Part shown: piece after piece, positions 16,280 to 24,710 of the stretch
How the letters are laid out: each line of letters starts with the position of its first letter
How positions within the stretch are numbered: position 1 is the stretch's first letter
NCBI GenBank assembly: GCA_017962825.1
Contig: JAGCUO010000081.1
Span: 1 to 64,000 of the forward strand
Reading direction: 5' to 3'
Origin: Lachnospiraceae bacterium
Lineage (GTDB): Bacteria > Bacillota > Clostridia > Lachnospirales > Lachnospiraceae
Length of the DNA stretch: 64,000 nt
Made by a program: the position numbers and the translations under genes
Notes under the pieces: model-generated
Database searches by the model: none
The model's input: only the letters and a program-made list of their open reading frames with translations
Told to the model about the DNA's origin: nothing

Positions 16280-16592
16280 CATCCGAAACGGTTCTTTCAG
16301 GCTCCCCCCCATTAATATGACAAGGCACGGATATGCCTACTGTTTTCTGCTCATGATCACTTCGTTAAGCTGTTCTAATGAACACGAGATGTATATTCTG
16401 CCGTCCGGCGTCGCGAACGTTCGACATCCATGTCTCATGTTCGCTGATTTTTCCATCCTGGAAAAATCTCGCCTTGTTAAATATGTGTTCATAAGAACAG
16501 CTAAACTCGTTCAAATGTCGCATAAAACAGCAGGCATACCCATACCTTGAAGATTTTGTTTCTTAGTGAGCCTAAAAGAACCGTCCCGGATG
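16280..16592 (-). repeat. Foldback structured element, copy C (RNA sense: minus strand)
   Basis: Core 16349-16521: P2 (16485-16502 with 16368-16385; the shared AGCUGUUCU followed by a distal stem AUGAACAC/GUGUUCAU that differs from copies A and B), P3 (16446-16468, stem GAUUUUUCC/GGAAAAAUC, loop AGGAU) and P4 (16413-16444). Arms reach out to 16280 and 16592, with matched blocks GCCT(A/G)CTG and CATCCG(AA/GG)ACGG. All seven transition differences in the arms give G·U pairs in a minus-strand transcript. The element lies in the 568-bp gap between two divergent genes. 16209-16279 and 16593-16707 hold no other recognisable feature. Confidence 0.85.
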
Positions 16593-16707
16593 TCTCATAT
16601 GCCCGCGTTTTAGGCGAAGGATGTAAGGGCAGCAGGATGAGATTCTGTGGCTCTTTGCAGAACGGGGATTTAGGAGTAAAATTGAAGAAGTCGGAGGCAG
16701 ACAGATC

Positions 16708-17631
16708 ATGATACATGTAATCATTAATTCATCGTCGGGTTCGGAGAAGGGCTCGGTGATCGAAAAAGTCGTTAAGCCCTATCTCTCACAAGCAGGTGAG
16801 AAATTTGAGATTCACTATTCCGAAAAGCCCGGCGATATCGCCAAGATCGGTACCGAGATCACAAAAGATGCTGCTTCTAAAGTCAGGATCCTCCTCATCG
16901 GCGGTGACGGATCCATCAACGAACTCTTATCGGGCATCGAAGACACCACAGGTATTATCTTAAGCATCGTCCCTACCGGTTCAGGTAACGATTTTGCAAG
17001 ATCAGTGGGCATCCCCTTTGATATCAGACTCGCGCTTGATATCGCGGTCAGAAGAGGACGTACCAGCATCATCGACCTGGGTGAAGTCAGATATAAAGAC
17101 GGCACCTCCAGAAAATTCATAATCAGTGCAGGAATAGGCTTTGATGCGGCGGTTTGCGAAGAAGCCATGCACTCAAAGCTTAAGAAAACACTTAATAAGA
17201 TAGGTCTGGGAAAACTTTCCTACGGAGTCATAGCTATAAAGCAGATATTCGGTGCCACCAAGCCCGACGGTTATATTTCCTTTGACGGAGGCAAAGAGAT
17301 TGCTGTTAATAAGATCCTCTTCTCCGCTTTCATGAACGAACCCTTCGAGGGCGGCGGATTTAAATTCGGTCCGGAAGCATCACATACTGACGGAAAACTG
17401 GACATATGTACCGCAAGCAACATATCACCCCTTAAGATGTTCGTTGCTCTTCCCTTTGCCACCAAAGGCAAACACTTCATCTTCAAAAACATCTCCGCTA
17501 ACAAAGCCGGTAAGATACATATCAAACTTACCTCTCCGGTATGGGTTCACACCGACGGTGAAGTCACAAGACAGGCAGATGAGCTTACCGTAAAAGTTCT
17601 TAAATCAGCCATAAACATAACACTACCCTGA
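16708..17631 (+). CDS. Diacylglycerol / lipid kinase (DagK-YegS-BmrU family)
   Basis: 307 residues of the DAGK catalytic family, which phosphorylates diacylglycerol or related lipids with ATP. It has the family signatures LIGGDGSINELLSG (nucleotide loop) and VPTGSGNDFARSVGIP, then a beta-sandwich C-terminal half with PFEGGGFKFGPEASHTDGKLDI and VWVHTDGE. GGAGG lies 10 bp upstream of the ATG. The stop codon overlaps the terminator hairpin. It is monocistronic and convergent with the phosphonate operon. Confidence 0.92.
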   Translation: MIHVIINSSSGSEKGSVIEKVVKPYLSQAGEKFEIHYSEKPGDIAKIGTEITKDAASKVRILLIGGDGSINELLSGIEDTTGIILSIVPTGSGNDFARSVGIPFDIRLALDIAVRRGRTSIIDLGEVRYKDGTSRKFIISAGIGFDAAVCEEAMHSKLKKTLNKIGLGKLSYGVIAIKQIFGATKPDGYISFDGGKEIAVNKILFSAFMNEPFEGGGFKFGPEASHTDGKLDICTASNISPLKMFVALPFATKGKHFIFKNISANKAGKIHIKLTSPVWVHTDGEVTRQADELTVKVLKSAINITLP

Positions 17632-17655
17632 TCCTTCGATCAGGGTAGTTCTTTT
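17622..17655 (+). terminator. Terminator of the lipid kinase gene, usable in both directions
   Basis: A perfect 12-bp stem (ACTACCCTGATC / GATCAGGGTAGT) with loop CTTC followed by TTCTTTTA. The stem begins inside the last codons of the lipid kinase gene. It also lies 9 bp beyond the stop of the phosphonate operon on the other strand, although the A-rich side there is weak. Confidence 0.88.
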
Positions 17656-17663
17656 ATATGACT

Positions 17664-20375
17664 TTATTCTGTTCCGAGATATTGCCAGTTTTCAACTTCG
17701 TAAGGAGAACCGGTGACCTCATACCAATCGTCAGGTATGAATCTGTAACCGTTGTTGTCCTTGATATCCCATCTTCCGGATATGAATACTCTGTGTATCT
17801 CCTCATTCTTTTCATGACCGTCAAGAAGATTTCCCGTGAAGGGATTTACGGGATTATCGATAACCCCCTCAACAGCCATGGGGCAGGTATCTGCATTGGT
17901 CATAAAATCAAAGGATGATTCAAATCCGTGAGCATTAAAATCCTTGACCATGAACATAGGAAGATACCATTCACAGGATTCATTCCTGTCACCGAATCTC
18001 AAACCACTAAACCAGCCGACTCCTATTCCGTGATCGCCGACGATTATGATCCTGGTGTTGTCATAGACACCCTCTTCTCTCAGATAATCAAACCACTCTC
18101 CTAATTTAAGCAAAGCCGCCATATTGATCTGATAATGAGTAACCTGCTGGATATCCGTAAGGTTCATAACCTGTCCGAGAAGGACATAGAACCCGCCGTT
18201 ATCATATGCGGTATTATCCACATGTTCCTGAGGTACATAATCGGGAAGCTGCAAAAGTGTAGGTTCATGAGCGGTACAGTTATACATCATCAGGAATTCA
18301 CCTTTTTCATTGTCGCTGAATTCGGTGATCTCATCCATGTTATCCAGAACCGTATACCAGGACATAAAGGAATTGGAAATACCGTCACCCATGAGGGTTC
18401 CTTCCCAGCTTTGTTCGGAGTCTTCAGTAAAATCATCCGCAGCGATCTGATTGACCGCATGTGATTTCATGTACTCCTTGTTGTAATTTCCTCCATCGTA
18501 CAAAAGTCCCTGAAGAAACAGAGGAACCGTCTTCATTTCACCGAAATAGAAGAAATTTCTCTTGAGATCTTCGATGGTCCGGTTTCCCATTAAAGCAGGA
18601 TTATCCAGAAATTTATCCTTGGAGATATAAGTGTTGATCTCGGGATAATCATCATAAATGCTGAGATCGGGTATTTGTGAATAACCTGCCAGAGGAGGAT
18701 CCATTACGGTAACACCGTATCCGTTCTCGGAAAACAGAACCGGAAGAACTTTGAGTGCCTCATTGTTTTTATCTTCAAGAAGCATGTCATCTCTTTGATT
18801 CAGTTCCCAGGGAGTATACTCATATCCTCCGAATACGGCGGGCATTGCAAAGTTGGTAGCACGTCCGTAAGAAATCGTATCGTGATAATAAGTAAATCCG
18901 TCAAAGGTTTCCATCAGCTCGGGACGCTCATTCATAAGATAGGGAACAACAGGTCCCATTGCGCGGTCCAGCATAATAACCACTACATTCTTACCGGTCT
19001 TAGAAAGAGATATCTTGGGAATATCCACATAATCCGAAGAAGCGTTATACATCTCAGAAAAGTCTCTATACTCCGCATTTATTCCGTGAACGTTAAGAAC
19101 GGATATGCAAAGGAATGCAACGCATCCAGCTGCCGCAAAAGTTCCCGCAAAGGCAGGCTTGAATCTGTAAACTATTACCACAACAAGGCTTGCCGCAAGG
19201 ATAAGCAAAATATCTTTTACTATAAGTCCTGTCGCAAAAACGGGAGTGACATCATACTTAAGATCGGTGGAGATGGTTCCGAGCCCCGATCCGGATAACA
19301 TATAATTTACTACCGCACTTCCGCACACGATCAGATAAATAAGCGAAAAGATCTTTCTGGTCTTAACGGTTGAAAAAAGATAATAAATTCCGATCCATAC
19401 AACATAAAAACCTATGCCGAGTGCCAGAGAATAAATAAGATACCTTGAGGGATTAAAAATATCCATGGTACTTATAAACTCCGTTGCGGATGCAGCAAGC
19501 ACATTTGAAGGAATGTATAATCCCGTCATTACCGCCATGAGAAAAGCACATGACATGAAAATGCGGTCATAACCTTTTCCGGCTTCTTTATCCTTCTTTT
19601 TAACAACAGGATTGGTATCAGCATCAGCTTTTACCTTAACCGAAGGTATCTTTATTTTTCTGCTTTCAACAAACTTCTGTACCGCATTTTTCAGAAGCGA
19701 AAAGAGATTGTTGAAGGTCCAATAGATAACAAGGCCTGCGGGAGAATTATATAAGAGCACTAAAAATACAAGTGCGGTTACATACAGCTGAATCTTCTCC
19801 TTGCGAAGATGTCCCTTGGAATAAATGGTTCCCGACACGATATTGATTAGCGTCATCAATATGGGAAGGATATTTATGCTGTGTCCGAAAAGTTTAAGTA
19901 CACCATCGGGTGAACCGAGGTCATTTATCAGATAAACCGGACCGTAAGGGTTGTTAATAAATCTCAGAAGGATCGAAGGTGTTCCCTGAAGAACGGTAAC
20001 CCCAGACAAAAATCTGAATGCCGCAATGAAAAAGGGAATCTGAAGAAACAGTGATGAAACACCGCGCAAAGCATATACAGGCTTATAGTCGCAGATCCTG
20101 TAATATGCCTGAAGCATCATTACCTTCTCATCACCCTTAAAGGTTTTCTTGATATGTGAGATGCGGCTCTCCATAGCCTTCTCACGCTCTCTTTGTTCCG
20201 ACTGAAGTTTATCGGCTCTCTTATAAAGAGGGAATACCAGTATATTTACGATAAGGCTCAGCGCAAAAAGAGTTGTAAAAGGCTTGCCAACCCATCTGTA
20301 CACTATGAAAAACACTGTCTCAAACAGTATTTCCAGTGGGCGTATTGTAAGAAAATAAAGTATATCTGTAAACAT
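17664..20375 (-). CDS. YidC/Oxa1-fold membrane domain fused to a sulfatase-type (LtaS-like) hydrolase domain
   Basis: 903 residues in two parts. Residues 1-240 are a YidC/Oxa1 insertase fold (IRPLEILFETVFFIVYRW, PLYKRADKLQSEQ, LQIPFFIAAFRFLSGV, NSPAGLVIYWTFNNLFSLLKN). About six more hydrophobic segments fill 265-440. From about 462 comes an alkaline-phosphatase-superfamily domain: NVVVIMLDRAMGP (metal Asp), SYGRATNFAMPAVFGG (nucleophile Thr near 508) and IIIVGDHGIG (Asp-His near 778). These are the ligands used by LtaS-type enzymes. It ends the phosphonate operon, with AAGGAG in the preceding gene. I infer it transfers a phosphonate or glycerophosphate head group onto a surface polymer, or remodels one. 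It is unlikely to be the cell's general insertase. Confidence 0.85.
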   Translation of the reverse strand: MFTDILYFLTIRPLEILFETVFFIVYRWVGKPFTTLFALSLIVNILVFPLYKRADKLQSEQREREKAMESRISHIKKTFKGDEKVMMLQAYYRICDYKPVYALRGVSSLFLQIPFFIAAFRFLSGVTVLQGTPSILLRFINNPYGPVYLINDLGSPDGVLKLFGHSINILPILMTLINIVSGTIYSKGHLRKEKIQLYVTALVFLVLLYNSPAGLVIYWTFNNLFSLLKNAVQKFVESRKIKIPSVKVKADADTNPVVKKKDKEAGKGYDRIFMSCAFLMAVMTGLYIPSNVLAASATEFISTMDIFNPSRYLIYSLALGIGFYVVWIGIYYLFSTVKTRKIFSLIYLIVCGSAVVNYMLSGSGLGTISTDLKYDVTPVFATGLIVKDILLILAASLVVVIVYRFKPAFAGTFAAAGCVAFLCISVLNVHGINAEYRDFSEMYNASSDYVDIPKISLSKTGKNVVVIMLDRAMGPVVPYLMNERPELMETFDGFTYYHDTISYGRATNFAMPAVFGGYEYTPWELNQRDDMLLEDKNNEALKVLPVLFSENGYGVTVMDPPLAGYSQIPDLSIYDDYPEINTYISKDKFLDNPALMGNRTIEDLKRNFFYFGEMKTVPLFLQGLLYDGGNYNKEYMKSHAVNQIAADDFTEDSEQSWEGTLMGDGISNSFMSWYTVLDNMDEITEFSDNEKGEFLMMYNCTAHEPTLLQLPDYVPQEHVDNTAYDNGGFYVLLGQVMNLTDIQQVTHYQINMAALLKLGEWFDYLREEGVYDNTRIIIVGDHGIGVGWFSGLRFGDRNESCEWYLPMFMVKDFNAHGFESSFDFMTNADTCPMAVEGVIDNPVNPFTGNLLDGHEKNEEIHRVFISGRWDIKDNNGYRFIPDDWYEVTGSPYEVENWQYLGTE

Positions 20376-21674
20376 TTATGCAGTCTCCTTCATATCTGAA
20401 GGCTTATCACCTGCAGAAGCCAATTCTTTGTATTTTGAAACAACATACTCGGCGGTACGTTCCGCACCTTCTCCGAAGTGAGCCCAAGTCTCACGTCTTG
20501 CTCTGTCGCGGCCTTCGGAATATTCGTTGCATTCAAGGCATTCGTCTATTACCTTCTTCATATCGTCAAGATCACTCTTTTCAAGTTTTCTTCCGATCGA
20601 AGGAAGGATCTTGATGGTCCAGAGTTCATCATCGATCCATGAAGCATCATAAGGAGCTTTATCCATCTCCGCCCCCGTATAGATAACAGGCTTATCGTAA
20701 ACAAGGGTAAAATCAAAGATAACACCGGAGAAATCGGAGATCATGATATCGCTCTTCATGAGGACATCAAAGTTATCATTGTCACGATTCCAGGTAACAC
20801 CGCTTCCTTCACCGTATTTGTTCATAAGCTTATCCATCAGTTCCTTTTCGGAAGCAAAGGACTGGGGATGAGGTCTGATGATCACGTCATAACCGGTCTT
20901 CAGAAGTGCATCGATAAGCTTTTCTCCGTACATGCTGAGAGCTCCGCTCTTTCCCCATGAAGGTGCTAAAAGAACGGTCTTCTTATCCGAGGCATTCTTT
21001 TTGAAACCGGACTCTTCCCCGGCTTTCTTGATCCTCTCGGCCATTACATCCATATAGGGAATACCCACGATCTCGATATCTTTGGCAGGTTCGTTTCTGA
21101 GTTTTTCAAGTTCCCTGATCTGATCTTTCTGATAGTCTCCCGACAAAAGGATCGCATCATAAAAATCTATTCCGAACATTCTGTATAGAGTGATGTCACT
21201 GGATGCGTGAGGAATATGGATATAGTACTGTGCATTCTTCGACCTCTTCCACTGGAAAACATCAAGGCTGGGAGTGGTCGAAAGAACGATGACTGCATTT
21301 ACAAGATTCATCTTTGCAAAAGCTCTGTTTCCCTCCCCGATAAATTCCGCAGTGATGTTCTCATACTTTTTCTCAAGAGCGGGATCATCGGGTGACATGG
21401 TGTAATAAACACATTTGATGTTCTTTTTTTCAAGTCTGTCACAAATGGGCTCGAAAATATTCCAGTATCTTTTATGGTCGGAAAAGATAACCACGGGAAT
21501 CCTCTCATCCATGGTCTTTTCCATTTTTCCGACACCGATCCTGTACTTAAGCTTAACCCAGTATGCACGGACAAAAAGCATCATGGATCCGAATAAGCCG
21601 AATAATACGGAAAAGATCATTCCGCCGGTACCGGGATCTATATATGCAGTTATGAAAGTATGACTAAAAAACAT
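20376..21674 (-). CDS. CDP-glycerol glycerophosphotransferase family protein
   Basis: About 432 residues of the TagB/TagF family, which move glycerol phosphate from CDP-glycerol to teichoic-acid-type polymers. An N-terminal membrane helix (about 15-37) precedes the GT-B catalytic region. Visible pieces: IPVVIFSDHKRYWNIFEPI, HIPHASSD, VLLAPSWGKSGAL, VIIRPHPQS, SDIMISDFSGVIFDFTLVYDKPVIY (typical SDISS/SDFSG motif). Start set at the ATG with AAGGAG seven bases upstream (21672-21674), 7 codons inside the longest frame. The context with phosphonate genes suggests a surface polymer carrying 2-aminoethylphosphonate. Confidence 0.88.
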   Translation of the reverse strand: MFFSHTFITAYIDPGTGGMIFSVLFGLFGSMMLFVRAYWVKLKYRIGVGKMEKTMDERIPVVIFSDHKRYWNIFEPICDRLEKKNIKCVYYTMSPDDPALEKKYENITAEFIGEGNRAFAKMNLVNAVIVLSTTPSLDVFQWKRSKNAQYYIHIPHASSDITLYRMFGIDFYDAILLSGDYQKDQIRELEKLRNEPAKDIEIVGIPYMDVMAERIKKAGEESGFKKNASDKKTVLLAPSWGKSGALSMYGEKLIDALLKTGYDVIIRPHPQSFASEKELMDKLMNKYGEGSGVTWNRDNDNFDVLMKSDIMISDFSGVIFDFTLVYDKPVIYTGAEMDKAPYDASWIDDELWTIKILPSIGRKLEKSDLDDMKKVIDECLECNEYSEGRDRARRETWAHFGEGAERTAEYVVSKYKELASAGDKPSDMKETA

Positions 21675-21698
21675 TTCGCTACTCCTTAGTATCATTTA

Positions 21699-22820
21699 TC
21701 AGATCGATCTGAGATATTCGATAAATGCATTCTTATTTTCCAGTGCGGTGGTTGTCGGACGACCCAGGTCCTCTCTTGCGCCGATGGAACATTTAACCTC
21801 GATCAGAGTAAGTTCATCACCCGCTTTGGCTGCTTTAAGAGCTTCATCAAGCTCGTCATATGTGCCGACGGAAACAGCTTTCGGATAACCGCAAGCCTTA
21901 GCGATCTCTACGACATTAATATTTGATGCAACGGTGGGCATGCCGCCTACGGTCTCGTGTGCGCCGTTGTTGATGACAACATGAATAAGATTTGCAGGTT
22001 TATTTGATCCGATCACCGCCATGGCACCCATGTGCATCAAAACTGCTCCATCCCCGTCTATACACCAAATACGGGTATCTTTTTTATTAAGAGCAACACC
22101 AAGTGCTATAGAGGATGAATGTCCCATGGAACCTACGGTAAGGAAATCATATTTATGCTCCTGGCCCTTTGCGGTTCTTATCTCAAAGAGTTCCCTGCTT
22201 GCCTTTCCTGTTGTGGAAACGATAGGATCCTCTCCGCTCACTTCCACGATATGTCTGATGATCTCTTCCCTGAGCATCTTGTTGTCATTTGAATATTTAA
22301 CTGAAGGAGCATCCGTGAGAGCACCTTTCTTTATTACAAATGCAACATCCTTGCCGGAAGCAAGCACTTTTCTATACTCTTCCATCTTGGATACGAGCTC
22401 GTCTTCCGTAGTATCTTTGTCAACCACAAATGCCTGTATATCCATATCTTCAAGAAGTTTGAGAGTGACTTCTCCCTGATAAATATGCTGAGGCTCATCG
22501 TGAACTCCGGGTTCTCCGCGCCAGCCAACTACGAAAATTACGGGGATAGCATAAACCTTATCATTTAAAAGTGATGCGACAGGATTTATGATATTTCCCT
22601 CACCGGAATTCTGCATATAAACAACGGGCACCTTACCGGTAACAAGATGATATCCTGCTGCAAGTGCGGTGCAGTTTCCCTCGTTTGCGGCGATCATGTG
22701 ATGCTCCGGGGAAATTCCGTATTTATCCATCAGATAATTACAAAGTGCTTTAAGCTGTGAATCGGGAACACCTGTGTAAAAATCAGCCCCCAGTATTCTT
22801 ACAAAACTTTCTACTTTCAT
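21699..22820 (-). CDS. ppd: Phosphonopyruvate decarboxylase
   Basis: 373 residues of a thiamine-diphosphate enzyme that decarboxylates phosphonopyruvate to phosphonoacetaldehyde, the step that makes PEP mutase favourable. The order is typical of the short Ppd form. The N-terminal half has the catalytic Glu region (MIAANEGNCTALAAGYHL) and MQNSGEGNIINPVASL. The C-terminal half has the ThDP motif GDGAVLMHMGAMAVIG with the closing VVINNGAHETVGGMP. It stands 9 bp after the nucleotidyltransferase gene and is flanked by the other phosphonate genes. Confidence 0.94.
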   Translation of the reverse strand: MKVESFVRILGADFYTGVPDSQLKALCNYLMDKYGISPEHHMIAANEGNCTALAAGYHLVTGKVPVVYMQNSGEGNIINPVASLLNDKVYAIPVIFVVGWRGEPGVHDEPQHIYQGEVTLKLLEDMDIQAFVVDKDTTEDELVSKMEEYRKVLASGKDVAFVIKKGALTDAPSVKYSNDNKMLREEIIRHIVEVSGEDPIVSTTGKASRELFEIRTAKGQEHKYDFLTVGSMGHSSSIALGVALNKKDTRIWCIDGDGAVLMHMGAMAVIGSNKPANLIHVVINNGAHETVGGMPTVASNINVVEIAKACGYPKAVSVGTYDELDEALKAAKAGDELTLIEVKCSIGAREDLGRPTTTALENKNAFIEYLRSI

Positions 22821-22829
22821 ATCCTGTTC

Positions 22830-23543
22830 CTATGCTTTGTTTTTACTAATAGTTTCTTCAACCGCTCTAAGTTCGTCCACGGTATCTATCTCAACAATGT
22901 CTCCGTTTTCGATAGGGTGAACCGTAATATCGATCTTATCCAGAATGCTGTGTACCACTTCGTCCCAGAAAAGCTCTTCATATCCCGGTTTTCCCCAGGT
23001 TTCGTCAACGGCATCAGCAATGGCCGTAGCTTCTTTATCGTAAAAATATGAAATGCCGCACATGTTATAGACGCTGTCTCCGCCTTTTCCTATGCGGATT
23101 ATTTTTCCGGAAGGATCCTGATCGAATACCCAGTCATCGGAATGGCCTTCGACCATTCTTCCGAAATAGCAGGATTTATCTATCTCCTCGCTCAATACGT
23201 CAGGATCCGGAATATACAGATCCGCTTCGCAGATAAATACATTGTGGCCTCTCATAAGATCGGTAACCGCATGTATTGAGGAGATATTATTGATGGTCTC
23301 GTAATATTCGTTTCTGACCACCGATATATTGCCGTACTTTTCGGGAAGATAATCAAACTGATCCCCGAGATATCCTGCAACAACATAAATGTGAGATACG
23401 CCTCTTTTTTCAAGAGCACGTATGACCGTTTCTATCATGGGAGTTCCGTCCACCGTTATAAGGGGCTTGGGTTTTTCCAGAGTAAGCGGTCTCATTCTGG
23501 TGCCGAGTCCGGCAGCCATTAGTATTGCTATCTCATTTTTCAT
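22830..23543 (-). CDS. LicC/PntC-like nucleotidyltransferase, probable CTP:2-aminoethylphosphonate cytidylyltransferase
   Basis: About 237 residues of the sugar-phosphate nucleotidyltransferase fold: IAILMAAGLGTRMRPLTLEKPKPLI (Rossmann loop and Lys), FICEADLYIP (metal Asp), and a WGKPGYEELFWDEVV / VDTVDEL tail as in LicC phosphocholine cytidylyltransferases. In phosphonate clusters this family (PntC) activates 2-aminoethylphosphonate to CMP-AEP. The neighbours PEP mutase, Ppd and AEP transaminase support that. A GTG start at 23555 would overlap the transaminase stop. I prefer the ATG four codons later with GAGAAG upstream. The substrate is inferred. Confidence 0.88.
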   Translation of the reverse strand: MKNEIAILMAAGLGTRMRPLTLEKPKPLITVDGTPMIETVIRALEKRGVSHIYVVAGYLGDQFDYLPEKYGNISVVRNEYYETINNISSIHAVTDLMRGHNVFICEADLYIPDPDVLSEEIDKSCYFGRMVEGHSDDWVFDQDPSGKIIRIGKGGDSVYNMCGISYFYDKEATAIADAVDETWGKPGYEELFWDEVVHSILDKIDITVHPIENGDIVEIDTVDELRAVEETISKNKA

Positions 23544-23551
23544 TTTTCTTC

Positions 23552-24682
23552 TCACTTATCGTATCTGACGGGAATGCTGACACCGGTAGCTTTCAGTGCT
23601 TCTTCAAATACTTTCCAGAATTCCCTGATATCTGCATCAGTGATCATGCCGAGTGCACAAAGTCTGAAGGTTCCTCTTTTTTCTATCTTACCGGGATAAA
23701 TGGTAAATCCGCGCTCATATACATAATCGTGAACCTTCTCGAAATCCCAGTTAGGATCGTCGGGATAGACTATTGCAGAAACAAGTCCCGCCTGAACAGA
23801 TCTGTCCAATGCTTCCCTAAATCCAAGTCTGTCCACACCCTCACGGATTGCATTCATAACTCCGGTGTGGCGCTCCCACTTTGCCTCTTCACCTTCTTCG
23901 AAATATTCGATAAGTGCCTGCTTTGCTGCATAAACAGTCTGAACAGGAGGGGTAAAATGCATCTCACCGGTACGCTCGAAGAAATCGTACTGCATGAAAA
24001 GATTGCAATAATATGATCTTACGGGGAAATCCTTGCTCTTTTCGATAATGTCCTTTCTTCCTACGATGAAAGAAAGACCGGTCATTCCCTGTATTCCTTT
24101 CTGAGCGGATGCCATACAAAAATCAATGTTCTCGTCATACACGTTGATAGGCCTTAATGCATACGCGCTGGTGGTATCCGTTATCAAAAAAACACCGTAC
24201 CTGTGAGCAATCTCACCGATCTCCTTAACCGGATTAAGAAGACCGGTTCCTGTCTCATGGTACGTTACGTAGACATATCCTATGTCATTATTTGTCTTAA
24301 ATACATCCTCGATCTCAGCAAGTGAAGGAGCGGTATCGATAGGCTGCTTAAGTTCGATAAGGGGAAGGTTATATGCCTTGCATACATCAACCGCTCTCTG
24401 AGAATAAGAACCGTTGTTGATCACGAAAGCTTTCTTACCCGCATCCAGAAGTGAGTTAAGTGTTATATCGATGCAGATGGTTCCGGATCCGCAGAATAGA
24501 ACCGAAGTATAGTCTTCCTTTTTACCGTGAACTATGCGTACCAGATCCTCCCTCATGGGAGCCATGATCGACTGAAACTCCTTCTCCCGAGGGCAGATAT
24601 CGGGAACTACCTGGGCCATCTTTACGGTATCCGTAGTGGTGGAAGGTCCGGGATTAAGCAATATATTTCTCTTTATTTCCAT
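23552..24682 (-). CDS. phnW: 2-aminoethylphosphonate-pyruvate transaminase
   Basis: 376 residues, a fold-type I PLP enzyme of the PhnW family. Seen: NILLNPGPSTTTDTVKMA, CGSGTICIDITLNSL, YHETGTGLLNP, ITDTTSAYALRP and ASAQKGIQGMTGLSFIVG with the PLP lysine near residue 193. In this operon, behind PEP mutase and ahead of Ppd, it should run in the biosynthetic direction and aminate phosphonoacetaldehyde to 2-aminoethylphosphonate. Start has GGAG seven bases upstream. It overlaps or abuts the nucleotidyltransferase gene. Confidence 0.93.
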   Translation of the reverse strand: MEIKRNILLNPGPSTTTDTVKMAQVVPDICPREKEFQSIMAPMREDLVRIVHGKKEDYTSVLFCGSGTICIDITLNSLLDAGKKAFVINNGSYSQRAVDVCKAYNLPLIELKQPIDTAPSLAEIEDVFKTNNDIGYVYVTYHETGTGLLNPVKEIGEIAHRYGVFLITDTTSAYALRPINVYDENIDFCMASAQKGIQGMTGLSFIVGRKDIIEKSKDFPVRSYYCNLFMQYDFFERTGEMHFTPPVQTVYAAKQALIEYFEEGEEAKWERHTGVMNAIREGVDRLGFREALDRSVQAGLVSAIVYPDDPNWDFEKVHDYVYERGFTIYPGKIEKRGTFRLCALGMITDADIREFWKVFEEALKATGVSIPVRYDK

Positions 24683-24710
24683 GATTAATCTCCATACTTA
24701 TAATATTTCA

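Noticed and set aside
4068..16592. Foldback elements as retron ncRNA, IscB/TnpB omega RNA or integron attC
   Set aside because: No reverse transcriptase, nuclease or integrase gene in the window and no RYYYAAC/GTTRRRY pair; I could not match any of these architectures. A covariance search is the test.
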